Shown: positions 35,266 through 46,642 of the stretch, one piece after another | Position numbering within the stretch: the first letter of the stretch is position 1 | Layout: each line of letters opens with the position of its first letter | Assembly: GCA_050084515.1 (NCBI GenBank) | Contig: CM114271.1 | Span: 38,812,001 to 38,876,000 of the forward strand | From: Blasia pusilla | Lineage: Eukaryota; Marchantiophyta; Marchantiopsida; Blasiales | DNA length: 64,000 bases | Reading direction: 5' to 3' | The notes under the pieces: model-generated | The model's input: the letters and a program-made list of their open reading frames with translations, nothing else | Database searches by the model: none | What the model was told of the DNA's origin: nothing | Made by a program: the position numbers and the translations under genes

Positions 35266-36789
35266 TCAGGGGCCAGAAGGATTGGATGGTTTATAGTACA
35301 CATAGATTGTGAAGAACGTCTGTAGAAAAGTGAGAACGAGGAGCACGAAGGCAGCCAGGAGCGACGCAATTTTCCACGGTTTGTTCAAGTAAGTCTCTAC
35401 GAACTCCCAGAAAGTGCGACGGTGCTTATTCCCGTACGAGTTCTTGAGACATTGGCAGAACTCAATGAAGTTCTGAGAGTAAGACGGGCGCCAAAGCCCC
35501 TCTGACATGTGATTCCACAACTCCGACACGGTTAGGTCGTCTCCCAACCTGTTTCGGTAAATCACAGCGTGCTTACCGCCCTTGCTGAGGATCGCGACGT
35601 CCTCCTTGCTGTTGATCAAGCTGGCCATGAGAAACACGTACTCCAGCAGTGGCGTCCCCTCCATGTACGAGAGCATCAGCATTTCGAAAAAGGCGAAGTT
35701 CCTCAGCTTTGGAAAGGTGCCGTGTTTCACTTCGATCTGAGGGAGCCACACGGTGTCCTTTATGAAGCCTCTTTCGAACTTGTAGTCCGTGAGCGGTCCG
35801 ATGAATCCCTTGAATTTGATTCCGGCTTTCGCCAGCTGAGAAACCGTTGGGATTTGCGGTGGTTCGCTCATGGAATTCCCGAGAGTTTCATCTGGGCAAA
35901 CCGCTCGATACAGGCAGTGCAGTAGATGATCCGACTCCTCGTGGAACGACATCGCCGGAGGAGACCGAAAGAAGCCCCAGTTATCGACAAGTCTCTTGAC
36001 GACGTTCGAGAGCAGCTCGTTGAACTCCACCTGCGATGAACGATCTTCTGCGTCCGTTCTGCGGCGTGGATCCGTTCGCCTCCTCTCGTTCATGATGTTG
36101 AACACATTGCGAAGGAGAACGAGCGGGATCTGGTTCTCCACGAACACCAAATCGTTGAAGATGCCCGTCGCGACCAGGCTGATGAACTCGGACTGCTCGA
36201 AGTGGAAATCGGTCCTTTCGGACTGCACGTTCTGGAACAATATCATCAAATAGACGGCGTCAATCGTCAGGAGGTTCCGCACATCCTCGTCGCTCATGCT
36301 CGGTGCCTCTTGGTAGTACAGCTTGATCTCGGCGGGATTAGGCACAACGCGCATGCGGAGCTCATCCCAGTCGAGCGGATGCGTCCGGGTCCGATTGACA
36401 ACGTGTAGAAACATGGTCACACATCCCAAGCGACGATTGTCGATTGCATCGGGAGCCTGCAAGTCGCCCCTTTCGTACAGCCCGAATCGCATCGAGGTCG
36501 GGCTGTACATGAACTGGCCGGGCTTCACGACGCGACTTTCATGTGGAATTTGGAAGATTGTCGGTCTGATGTTCCGCTCGGTGTGGTTCGGACGAAAAAC
36601 CAATTCGACTTCTCTGAGCTTTTCCCTAATCAGTCTCCCCGCCAATCCGTGCTCTGGGTCGCTGCTCGTCGCACTGCGAGCTCCGCTACCTGCACTGTCA
36701 TTGGACCCCCCCTCTCCGTCCTCGTCTCTCTCGCTATCCGGCCGCTGGTACCGTGGAGGGTTCATCTCCTGTCTGCCGCCACAATGCAA
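35266..36789 (-). CDS. DUF247 plant membrane protein, intronless
   Basis: 507 residues. The DUF247 domain runs from about residue 75 (TIFQIPHESRVVKPGQFMYS, where the family has I-x-R/Q-V/I-P...Y-P) to the end. Landmarks: LLTIDAVYLMILF (173-185), NDLVFVENQIPLVLL (212-226, the family's best-conserved stretch), QLAKAGIKFKG (318-328), LPQIEV (349-354), FFEML (367-371), GDDLTVSELWNHM (416-428), and the C-terminal anchor PWKIASLLAAFVLLVLTFLQ (471-490) continuing to residue 499 with a short tail. Residues 1-50 are acidic, Ser-rich and probably disordered. Met1 was used; Met9 is possible. Family knowledge: DUF247 proteins are plant-specific with largely unknown biochemistry, and some act at grass self-incompatibility loci. 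The absence of introns is common in the family. Confidence 0.92.
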   Translation of the reverse strand: MHCGGRQEMNPPRYQRPDSERDEDGEGGSNDSAGSGARSATSSDPEHGLAGRLIREKLREVELVFRPNHTERNIRPTIFQIPHESRVVKPGQFMYSPTSMRFGLYERGDLQAPDAIDNRRLGCVTMFLHVVNRTRTHPLDWDELRMRVVPNPAEIKLYYQEAPSMSDEDVRNLLTIDAVYLMILFQNVQSERTDFHFEQSEFISLVATGIFNDLVFVENQIPLVLLRNVFNIMNERRRTDPRRRTDAEDRSSQVEFNELLSNVVKRLVDNWGFFRSPPAMSFHEESDHLLHCLYRAVCPDETLGNSMSEPPQIPTVSQLAKAGIKFKGFIGPLTDYKFERGFIKDTVWLPQIEVKHGTFPKLRNFAFFEMLMLSYMEGTPLLEYVFLMASLINSKEDVAILSKGGKHAVIYRNRLGDDLTVSELWNHMSEGLWRPSYSQNFIEFCQCLKNSYGNKHRRTFWEFVETYLNKPWKIASLLAAFVLLVLTFLQTFFTIYVYYKPSNPSGP

Positions 36790-38800
36790 TCTCCAGGCCG
36801 TCCAAATCCAGATCTCTCAGGCAAGCGATTGATTGTCGTCCGAAGTGATTGCCTTGCAGAGCGGAAAGAAATCGCAGGAATGAGCGAGGACCTCGAATGA
36901 ACCAGTGCCGGAAACCGATAGTAGATTATCGATCATTCGGGAAATGTGAGCGCGTAGACTTAGACCACAACATAGACTCCGTTCTCTCGCTCAACTCGAC
37001 AATGAGTCGCCATACAGCGTCACGGCAAACCGATCGGCTCTACTGAGGACGGACACTCCTCGGCAAGGCCCTACCGAAACTGTCACTGACATCGTGGATG
37101 TGTACACATGGAGACGGCAAGAGCGGCGAAGCCAGCCGGATATTCGATCCCGAGCAATTATTATGGAGTCAATCTGGCAAGACGGGGAAGCGCAGGTGAA
37201 ATGGACATGAGATTTCGGGTTTGCCCTCGTTTGTACGATTCCTCGGACTGAGTGAATCGATGTTACATACGACTGATGGTGACAACTCTCCGATGTCGAC
37301 GAGTCCCTTCCCCTACATTGGTCTCCGCTTGCAGAGAGCACCGTCACGGCCGCGAGGGATTCCCTGCCAGGATTCGACTTGGCAGATGAGCATCTGTCAC
37401 AATCCCGATCCATTGCCGGCACGGTCCGACGACTCCCGCAGCTCGCGTCTGCGCTGGGCATCTTGCGGAACGCGTACGCTGCACTTGCACATTCATGAAC
37501 GGAGGTCTGCGCACCGGTTCTGCTGCGCAGGTGCTCCCGACTTCTCGGAACGTTCTAGGAGAGCTGCCAGCGCAAGCGTGGACCGAGTTAGCATGGCAGT
37601 AGAGACATGGTCAAACGGGAATTGCTACTATTTTATTATTATCGCGCTTGCCCACTCCTGTTCCCTCGTTGCGCTGATCCGAATCGCTTCTTCTCTGCTT
37701 ACTTCTGATTTCCGTAGCTTCAATTGTTTCTCGGATCCACCTAAACTCTTGCAATCCGAGGCACATTGCCATGAGGCAGGCGGTCGGCCCCACGCTTACA
37801 GCCGCGGACCTCTTTTAACTAGTGCGCTTCCTGAGTCGCTGGTAGCCCTCTCCTCCCCTACTCTTCCTCCTCTCATCCGAGCCCTCTCCCCACCTTTCCC
37901 CTACGACCTTTTCACGCGTTCGCCTTTCGAAGGAACACGTTGTAAGACGCGGACGCTCCGCGAACGGATCCGCATACAATAATCGCCACTGGATCGAGGG
38001 CTCGTGATGTTATGTGCTTCGGGCTGCAGGAATCCGTTAGAGGCTTCGTTCTCGACGAAAGTCAAGCTCTGAGAACAGCGATGGAAACAAGTCAGTATCT
38101 CGCAATCGTAGATTCGGTCGTGTTCTCGAGCGTGGTGGTGATCTCAGCGCTTTCAGGGTTTAGTGCTCCCCAGCGCAGACGCGCGCTAAAGGTGCCCCCC
38201 GCGCGCGGCAATTCTCCCGGAGTCCCTGGAGCAGGCGGAAACTAGCGGATGCGACGACTGCTGAACGGCGGGTGTCCCGAGTCACGACGACGATATCAAT
38301 AATTCAAGCTCCTTGCGCTAGTCCATGACATTCGCAGCCATCGATTCCACTTCTAGAGACGAAATTCAGCCGCCACTCAACGTCCAAGAAGTGGAAATCT
38401 CCGATCTGCCAACAGTCCCGAAAGCTTTCAATTCTCACCATATTGCGTCTCCGGCCCCAAATAGATGCGTACTCATTCCACGACCTTCTGCAGAAACCCC
38501 AAATAGACGTGTACTAATTCCACGAGATTTTCGCAGAATTGCCGCAAGCATTTGTGAACACGAGACGCGACAAGAAATCGCACAGTAGCGATTCCCAGAT
38601 CGAAGTTAATCCAATCTCCTTAAAACTGCGAATAAGTCACCTCAATCTTGTTCAGTTTAGGAGACTCCTGTGGACGTACTTACTACTTAGCCCAGTTCCC
38701 CCAGTAACCCTCGAGGAAGTGGTTTATTTGGCGGCACATGGAGAGGGAGCACGGATTCCATAAAACGGGAATTTTGTCATTTTTTTCGTACTCCTGTATG
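36790..38800. other. GC-rich upstream region of the DUF247 gene
   Basis: GC- and CpG-rich with many overlapping frames on both strands, the longest 37221-37982 (+, 253 codons, Ser/Arg/Pro-rich, no recognisable domain). I read these as by-products of composition. It probably contains the promoter and 5' leader of the minus-strand gene. A degenerate 42-bp tandem duplication lies at about 38453-38536 (CCCAAATAGA, then GTACT, ATTCCACGA). Confidence 0.45.
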
Positions 38801-39074
38801 TTTAGAATATGCACTCTTCTCGTGTTACCAACGAGTATATTTATTTATTAACATAAGATTGTTTCTTGATTAAAAAAAACCTCTTTCATGACATAGGGGT
38901 AAGAGAATGTTTTGGCTCACCATAGAATGCATAGCACTTATTGCTCCCACTGTGTCTCGAGTTCAATTGACGGGTCCCCCAAACCCCTTCCCCCCGATCG
39001 GGATTGGAATGCCCTACACCCGCCCCACGGCTACATTTTCCCGGCAATGGTGACCCTCTTGGATGCTCGGGGAC

Positions 39075-39180
39075 GCTCTCGAATATCCGTCCACGGATAT
39101 CCGAGAGCAATGTGGATGGTATGTGGATGGTATGGCATACATGTGCAATTTGAAATTCAAATTGCCCAGCTTATAAATCC
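39075..39180. repeat. Two hairpins followed by a TATA-like word
   Basis: GCTCTCGAATATCCGT (39075-39090) pairs with ACGGATATCCGAGAGC (39093-39108) with one mismatch. GCAATTTGAA / TTCAAATTGC (about 39143-39163) is a perfect palindrome around one A. TTATAAAT follows at about 39171. This could be a promoter-like or transposon-end structure. Confidence 0.6.
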
Positions 39181-39437
39181 AGGAAGTGAGTCGTCGTAGT
39201 GAGGAGGCAGTCCTGAGAGAGATTCGTCATGCAAGAGCTTTGCCATCAAAGAGGACGGATGTACTGCTGAGGACAGAGTTGATGCGGAGGACGGAGCTGC
39301 TACGTTGACGAAGCTATGGCAGAAGGCGATGCTGCTGATTTTGCAACAAATTTCAGGATTTTGTAATTGCTGATTTTGCTACGAATTTCCCAACGTGAAG
39401 GTGATTGTCCCTGCAAAATTTCAATCGGCTGCACATC

Positions 39438-39703
39438 CTTAGAGATGGATGTGTTTATGAACAAATTCATCTCTGTGATGTGTTGAATCCTCCGTTGCAG
39501 AGATTTGCCCTCCGTTGCACGATTACGTAATTCTTTTTGTCACGAAGAGTTTACCTCACTGGTTTGGAAGGGGGATTGGAGGGTCATTTTGATATCCGCA
39601 GCATTGATCGTTGCAGCCAGAGTGCTTTCGGTTTCGTAACGTAGTAGGTTTGTCATGTCTCGGAACCTTGGAGATGGACGTGTTTATGAACACATTCATC
39701 TCC
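39438..39703. repeat. Two copies of a 37-40-bp self-complementary element
   Basis: 39438-39477 and 39667-39703 are near-identical (CTTGGAGATGGACGTGTTTA, then TGAACACATTCATCTCC in copy 2). Each is itself an imperfect hairpin (GAGATGGA...TTCATCTC). Confidence 0.7.
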
Positions 39704-40900
39704 GGAGTGTATGAAGGGCCAGTTGGATGGGTTATTCGTCTGTTGATTTTCGCATTTGTTCTGTAGGCTTACAAGATGACACAGGCAGAGAATTAGGGAA
39801 GATCTGCCTCAGAGCTTTTGTGCTTGTTTTTGAAATCCGTAGAGTTGCATTGCTGGAATGCCTTACGTTTTCTACAACTGCGCCAGATGACACTAGTGGC
39901 CAATTGATTGCGGTTCTTTCTTGAATAGATGGGGAGTCACTTTTTGGTTGTCGCTTTACCTGTATAAGTGTATTAAGTTCCGCATGGTACTTGGTCATGC
40001 GCAATGATTCAACCTCTGGTGCTTGATTATGTATTTGGTGGGTCAGTTGGTCTTTGTAGTTACTTGCTTCTTGAAATCTCTCTATTTCCATTGATATGTT
40101 GAGAATGTATCGTCAAGGTGTATTAGATGGGTTTTGGTGTTGCATGTGACCATGTCACTCTGAGATTGGCCACCAATCGCCGATTTTGAAAGTTGTGGCT
40201 CTCGTAGAAAGCTTTCTGTGTACAGTTCCTCTGATGGGCTCGTATGCCCCTTTTTCCCTTGGGTTTCCCCTGTATCGTAAGAATGAAGTGAGAATCACTA
40301 TTGAGGTTCTTGTTGCATTTGTGAAGATGTATTTATTCACATATCAGAGAAAGGTTATTTGGTTTGTAGGGTGGAGTGTGGGTTATCTTGATATCCGTTG
40401 CCCTGTCAGTTGCCACCGGGATGTTTCCCATCTCCAACATTGGCGTCTATTGGGTCTTAGGGGATTGAAGGTAACTTCTATGGCATCTTTTTTTGTGTAG
40501 AAAAAATCATCCATCCACTTTTTCTCGCACTCATCGACACTAAGTAGATGTCTTATGAATTATACTCTGGGATCATGTCAACACTAAATGCTTATTGTTG
40601 TTAAGGTGTCATCCGTGTATTTCCCTAAAGTGAGTGGATATTGCATTTGAGAACCCTGACATGGCTGGAATACCTTCTTTGTGTCCGTTAAGACACAAAG
40701 AAAATGTAATTTATTAAAAGAGAATCGATTGAGAATTTTCTAGATAGTGGATAACTCTTCTTTGTACAATAGTGTTGATTATGTTTTTATTTGTTCTTTT
40801 GAAGTTTTGTTCGTAAGGTGTGACTTTGTTAGATATGGAAAAATGCCTAATACTAAAACTTGCTCCTTCCTTTTGTGAATGAAGGGTATTGAGTGGATGC
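39704..40900. other. Spacer, nothing recognised
   Basis: Frames up to about 119 codons occur on either strand (39732-40091 minus, 40186-40500 plus) without family features. Confidence 0.4.
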
Positions 40901-40902
40901 TT

Positions 40903-41218
40903 ATGGATTCAAGTCAATCAAATCAACAAAACTTGGCTACAAAGTCTCCCCATATTATTATTAGAAAAGCGAGATTGGAGGAAGAGTTAGAGCTGCAAAA
41001 ATCGAGCAAGTGGAAGCGGAGTTAAAGCAACGTGCAGAGGAAGTTGACAAGTTCTACAAAGAATGTGCAATTAATGAACTATATGAGGAAGAGAGAGCCG
41101 AAGCTATGGCATATTTTACGAACCTTCAGTGAGATGAACAACTTGCTAAATTCAAGAAGCAAAACGACAAGGAGGAGGAAAGATGGTGGAATATAAAGAA
41201 TTGGTTACTAAAATGAGG
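40903..41218 (+). pseudogene. Short coiled-coil coding remnant with one frameshift and one stop
   Basis: ATG at 40903 starts MDSSQSNQQNLATKSPHIII, then RKARLEEELE. A +1 shift near 40985 continues as AAKIEQVEAELKQRAEEVDK, FYKECAINELYEEERAEAMA, YFTNLQ, then TGA (41130-41132), and DEQLAKFKKQNDKEEERWWN in the same frame. The heptad-like Glu/Lys/Leu pattern indicates a coiled coil of about 100 residues. The joined reading is inferred; no family is recognised. Possibly the tail of a transposon protein. Confidence 0.5.
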
Positions 41219-41639
41219 CGTGATGCATGCTTGTAGATTGTTGTCTGGTAGGATACTAAACAGATATAGTATGTATTAAAGGAAAGAAAAGGACCTCTTG
41301 TTTAGAGATAACAAAATCTCTAATGTTCTCTATGGAAATACTTTCTTCACATGTGGAAACACATTTTTTTTCGTGAAAAAAAAATAATTTTGTGTGAATT
41401 GGTTTGATGTTTATTAAATTATGATCTTCATGACTTCATATGAATGAATTATTTTTATTTTTTGATTTAAAGAAATTACAAACCTCAAACCCATCATCCC
41501 TAAGTGTAAAATTTTTTTTTCATAAAAATAGGGCATCAAAGGAAGAAATATTGCTATAGATATATCCTAGCAAAACGAAGGCGTTCCAACTATCTTATAG
41601 GGTATTTAGTGGCAGATGATCTGCTTAAAATATTGCTTC

Positions 41640-42255
41640 AAATGTTACTCAGAAAATGGAAAGTTTATGTTCTAGCTAATGGAAATCCTTATACCATTCT
41701 TTTACCCAAACGAATAGAAAACATGTGTAAAACTATAAAATAAAGTGAATGGATAAGTGAATAATATGGTAAGCATTCCATCTTAAAATTAAGGACGTTG
41801 AGAAATTATGGGAAAATTCATAAGAGTGTCGGGAGGATCGAGGTAAATAGAAAGCATTCCATCTTCCACACACATTACACTCGAATAAAATCATAATTAA
41901 TTATAAAATTGGAAGTGGGAAGTTGTTGTACGGAGCTGAAGGAAAGTATTCCACTCTTTCCTTTACCATTTTTTGTTTGTGTATTTTAGTTACTTAGTGC
42001 CGCATAGAAAGAATTCCACCTTTCCCATACAATTCTAGAGAAGTCTCATAGCCATGGTTGGCATGGAGTATTATATCCTTTTGTTACTCAAAGAAACGGA
42101 AAGCATGTGTAAAACTACAAAATAAATTGAATGGATGAGTGGATAGTGTTGAAAGTATTCCTTCTTAAAATTAAGAGGACCAGAAAATAAAGGGAAAATT
42201 TATAAAATTTTCGAGAGATTCTACGTTTATACCAAGAATTCCATCTCCTAGTTGA
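41640..42255. repeat. Diverged direct repeat, period about 382 bp
   Basis: About 41711-41870 and 42093-42253 share CATGTGTAAAACTA, AAATAAA-TGAATGGAT, ATTCC-TCTTAAAATTAAG and AATTCCATCT-like words in order. A weaker third copy may begin near 41640. Confidence 0.7.
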
Positions 42256-43056
42256 ATATATGGATCGGTAAATAATGTTCATATATGGAAAATAGGAGAT
42301 GGCAAACAAAATAATTCACCTCAAGCAAAGGTTAAAAATTGGAAGACATTCTGCTATCCTCCATAGTAATGTTAGTACAACTTTTACTAGAGCTCTGTAG
42401 TCTTAGAACTATGTCACATCTTTTAGGATAGATCAGTGAGATCTAGTAGAGCGCCTTCGCGAGTAGTGGAGGACAGACTCAAAAGGTCAAGGATGACCTG
42501 CTGAGGCCCTGGGAAACCCGAGAGACCAGGTTTTCCCTTCGTTTTGGCTTATTTAGAGCCATATTGAGGAACTTACTATTTTAGGTAATTATCATTTTAA
42601 GTATATGGTCGACTTTCTAATTTTGGTAAGTGACCCTTGACCTCCTACATCAGGTCAAGAGCCAAGGAGGTGACTTGGGAGCATAAGTTACCATGGAGAG
42701 AGCTTGGGAGATGGGAGGGGTTTACCTCAAGGAGAGAGAGCTTGAGAGCTCATTCTCTCTTTGTTGAACCTCTTGGCATGAGGCGGCGGAGCTATGGTCT
42801 TGCTTGCCTTATGTGTGTAACCTAAGCCTCTCATTAGGAGAGTGGGTTTGGTTTGACATTGAAAGAGACATGTGAGAGCGCACACATATGAGAACTATGG
42901 TGTTGTGAGAAAGATTGGATCTTATTTTCATTGGAGATATTTTGGTACTTCTTGTCTTGTTGTTTGGATACCATGAGTTAGCATGGCATCATACGTCTTT
43001 GTGTGTGTGTTTGGTGACCGCGATGTATGTTGTGTAGCAATGTGTATGCGCACGAC
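42256..43056. other. Spacer, possible end of a repeat element
   Basis: No recognisable protein. The 42630-43050 stretch is G/T/A-rich and leads directly into repeat R4; it may be transposon flank. Confidence 0.3.
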
Positions 43057-43201
43057 AACTCAGAGCCTTTACTGGCTCTAGGTTTTGGAACCCCCACTAC
43101 CCTCCCCCCCCCCCGCGGGGGGGGGGGGTAGCGGGGGTTCTGGAGTTGGTAGATATGCCGCTACCCCCCCCCGGGGGGGAGTAGCGGCATATCTACCAAC
43201 T
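43057..43201. repeat. Repeat R4 with two consecutive C/G-run hairpins
   Basis: Hairpin 1 (about 43088-43140): GAACCCCC-AC-TACC pairs with GGTA-GC-GGGGGTTC around a long C run followed by a G run. Hairpin 2: 43144-43164 is the exact reverse complement of 43181-43201 (21 bp), joined by eight C and seven G. The leading word (GCCTTTACTGGCTCTAGG, TTTTGGAAC) recurs inverted at 49586-49640. Confidence 0.9.
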
Positions 43202-44110
43202 TCGCCGCCGCCGCATGCCATGACTCTGTGGGGAACGTCCCGAGCACCAGCTCTGAGGGCAAGTCCACCACCTCCTCAACTACCTCTGAACAAGAAGCAG
43301 TCATCTCTCCACGCTCACACAACGTGGCAGCCAATCGGAACACCTCAGTTGGTCCAACTCCCAACGTCGCCAACTCTAAGGCGGAAAATAGCGGAGTCTG
43401 ACTCACTCTAGTGGCCACCTCCAACACTATAGTCGACACTGACTCCACTCGAGCCGGCATAGGAGTTGTCACTCCAACTCCTCGTGACGTCGACGTAGGT
43501 GCCTGAACGGTAGGCACCGCTGGTCGTCGAGGCACCATCGATGGTGTGTGTAGTGCCTCCGACAATGTGAACGACTGTGGAACCTTGGCCTGCCGCCCAT
43601 CGGTCCCCTATGGTGGGTCAATCTCAACTCCAACTCTCGATGGCTCGGTGCCTCTCGCAGCACCCCGAGTCACCACAGCAGCTGCCTCAACCTGGGCTGC
43701 ACTACACATGAATCCCATATTGGAGAGATCCTCACCCGGGTCAGGGTAAGAGGTAGAGAATGGAGTCACACTAGCTGCTAGCAGCTCCATGCCTTCCCTA
43801 AGCTGCATCATCGTCATGGCAGCAATCCTCTGCTCCAACTGATCGATGCGTGAGAGAAGTTTCGGCTCTGGTGCTCCTGCTCCATCTCCTCTGGCTGGTG
43901 GTGGTCCTCTACCACCACGTCCAGGAAGAACTCCCCGAACTCCTCCAGGACGACTGCCCCCAGGCCCTCGGCCTACCCTGGATGTGCCCCTCGGGGAAGG
44001 TCAAAACATCTATCCCTAGTGTGACCATATCTGTGGCAATGGTCACACTGGTCATACATACACCCCTACGCGGCAACCACCGTATATCCACCAATATGCT
44101 ACACATGAAC
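43202..44110 (-). pseudogene. LTR retroelement gag remnant with CCHC knuckle, minus strand
   Basis: On the minus strand, 44047-44006 encodes CDHCHRYGHTRDRCFDL (Cx2Cx4Hx4C), the zinc knuckle of plant copia-type gag, preceded by YDQ. After a frameshift come Gly/Arg-rich sequence, the coiled RIDQLEQRIAAMTMMQ (about 43840) and a Ser/Thr/Pro-rich linker. An in-frame stop separates 43608-43838 from 43161-43565. Knuckle, then GR-rich stretch, then coiled segment fits the gag-protease junction of copia elements. The frame ends at the R4 hairpins, so pol is missing. The copia assignment rests mainly on the knuckle. Confidence 0.65.
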
Positions 44111-45340
44111 AGAATCTACACTCGTCACCATCACTGCACCCACCTAGCACCAGCTACTACGTATACCCGATACCCAGCACTTTCAATCACAAACAACAAG
44201 TACGGGAAAAGGGACTCGAATGGGTAACATGATGACGCCCACCAACCTACGTACCGTCCGCACTCACTCCTCCATGTGGTATGACAACCTCATGATTGAC
44301 AAACTCTCGTCGCGGATCCCCTCCACACTCGAGAATCACCAAATGCAAAAACGAGCTCCCACTGCACAACTTGCCTTAACCACGTCCAATCGCTCAACCT
44401 CGTAGCATGAGTCAACCTGGTCTGGCTCCACTCCTACCACATACGCCCTATCCGACCATGTCAATATAACCCCGACCACATCCCGCCTTGCCCGACCACA
44501 TCCGTACTCTCAGCCACGTAGCTCAACATCATCCACGTCTGCTATCCAACTATGTAGGTCACTTACCACGTCGGTATCCTCACCTATGCGCGCCTCCCAA
44601 CTGCGGGGAAGAGAGGGGAGGGGAGGGAAGTGAATGAGGGGAAGAGAGGTAAATGCAGGGGGGTGGAGGGAGGGAATAAATGCGGGGGGACCTTACGACT
44701 TTTCCAAAGTGCGGGAAAGGGGTGTGTCTCACACCTTGTCCACCTCCGCGCTCGGCTGCCTCCGCCTCCGCACCTTGTCCGCCTCCTTTGCCTCTACGCC
44801 CTTAACCTAGCCGCACCTAGCCCTAGCCATCCTTGCAACCCTAGCCTTGGCGGCTACAAACCCTCAGTGTTTCCTTTCTACACTCCAGCTGTGCGCCGTT
44901 CTCTTGACGCTCCAACACTTTGCGTTGCACCCAAACGCTCTTGCGTAACCCCCACTGTTGTTGTCCCTCGTCAACCTGCACCCGAAAAATTTGAGAAAAA
45001 TGGACAGCGCTTCCGCCCACGGCCTTATGAACAGAAAAATGACTAACACACGCATCTCTAGGGGCTCTTGACCAAGGCAACTCGCTTGCCTACCTGCAAA
45101 CAACAAATTCCCATCAGCCCCTTGACATCTTTCTCATGTAAAAATATAAAGAATAGTAAAAACGGCACACCCGACCTAAAACTCCACTCCTCAATCTACA
45201 TCGGCATATCGAGCCTTGTCCACCCTGTGCTATCAAGGAATCCAGACGCTAGCACCCTAGTCCTATCTCACAGACATAGTGTCGCGACCCTCATGACCAA
45301 AACGAGTGCCAAGCGGAACATCGGAACATTAGCGAGCTCA
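44111..45340. other. GC-rich leader-like region between R1 and gag
   Basis: Several GC-biased frames (for example 44630-45046 plus) show no recognisable domains. By position this could be the 5' leader and N-terminal gag of the minus-strand retroelement, but I could not read gag sequence upstream of the knuckle. Confidence 0.35.
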
Positions 45341-46575
45341 CGCTAAGATGGTTTGCGCGTTAAAGTAGTCTCGAAGAGGAGACAAGAGACAAGATGCGAG
45401 CGAGGCTTCTTGTTTCAGATGTTGTGGTCGCGACCGAGAAACCTGGACCAAACGCGGAATGAGACTTGAAGAAGTCGAGTCTAGGAAGTGGGTTGCCAAA
45501 GGAAGAATCCGTATTTGGAACACCACTAGCGTTTGAGAGTTTCCGACTGTATTTATGGCCATAAATTTTAGCGCCAAGATGCGTTTGAATTAAATAAGGG
45601 TGCGTTAGAAAGCTTATGGAAAGCCGGTTCAAACGCACTAAAGATCTCTGCAAACGCTTTAGCGGCTGAGAAAAAAATCCGAAAGCTTATTTGTAAGTAG
45701 AGTCGGGTTGAGGGCCACAATGAAGGGCCCGACCCTCCTTTTCCAAAAAGGGGGGGGGGCGGGGGGGGGGGTGTTATTGGAGAACTCCAATAGTACTAGT
45801 AAGGGGGAAGGTCTCCGAGAGTGCTTGGAACCTGAACCCCACTTTGGGCGCCGCCGGGCAGCTCAAGGGCATGGAACGGAACGCGAGTTTAGGGGTTGGG
45901 TTGGAAAACCTGCACCAAGTCTATTGAGGTGATTTTAGACGTCCCTCTTGGATTTCACCCCGCGACTCAATTACTTGGGTCTCGGTTTGGAGCTCACACG
46001 AGGTCCGTTGAACAGCTGGGATCGCTAGGCGCGCAAGTGCCGTTTCAGATCCCTGGACTAACCAAGAAGTGTGTCCCAAGTTTTGAAGGACTTGCCGTGT
46101 TTTGGAAACTAGGAACTAAGGAAGGTTGAGCTTGATGAGACGCCGAGTTGAGAACTCGGTGGGTTGGAATGCTGGTTGGCCCAGACCCGACTAACGAGAG
46201 TGCGTGTTTGGGTGCAGATTGGCGATGAGATCGTGACCTACTGAACGTACGCTTCCGCAACACTAAAGATTGACGTTCAAGGAGAGTAGGGGCGCGACAC
46301 CAACGGCCCAACATGAGAAAGATGGCTTAGGAAAGCCATCTTCTTGTCTTATATAGGGTTGGGAAGAGCCAAAAGGCTCTTCCCCTAAAAATAGCCCTCC
46401 CCTTGGTAACCTGCACGCACAGGTTACCAGGGGCGGATGACTTGGTCAACAAGTCATCCGGCTGTAAAAGACCTCTACATGAAATTTTCCAGAAACGACA
46501 TTCCTGACACAATGGACTTGTCCTCAACCTCATCCGACACTGTGGGACAAAGTTACACTCAAGATAGTCCGTTGG
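45340..46575 (-). repeat. R1 LTR-like repeat, most complete copy
   Basis: Read on the minus strand it contains GGAAGAGCCTTTTGGCTCTT, CCC, then the TATA-like CTATATAAG (near 46355), then TCTCATGTTG and the segment shared with 10310-10640. Similar sequence at 34092-34400 shows it is dispersed. With gag located downstream on the minus strand, I infer a 5' LTR. Terminal TG/CA, a primer-binding site and a partner LTR were not found. A pure G run (45750-45771, one C) lies inside. Confidence 0.55.
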
Positions 46576-46642
46576 CTCCTACGCCCTATCCACGATAGAT
46601 CTCGGCCTATCGACTACTCAGATGTGATAAAGCACCAACCTC

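Noticed and set aside
35569-36832. Several + strand frames of 68-169 codons
   Set aside because: Antisense shadows of the 507-residue DUF247 gene.
37221-37982. 253-codon + strand frame upstream of the DUF247 gene
   Set aside because: Ser/Arg/Pro-rich with no domain. Overlapping frames are open on several strands, as expected of GC-rich non-coding DNA.
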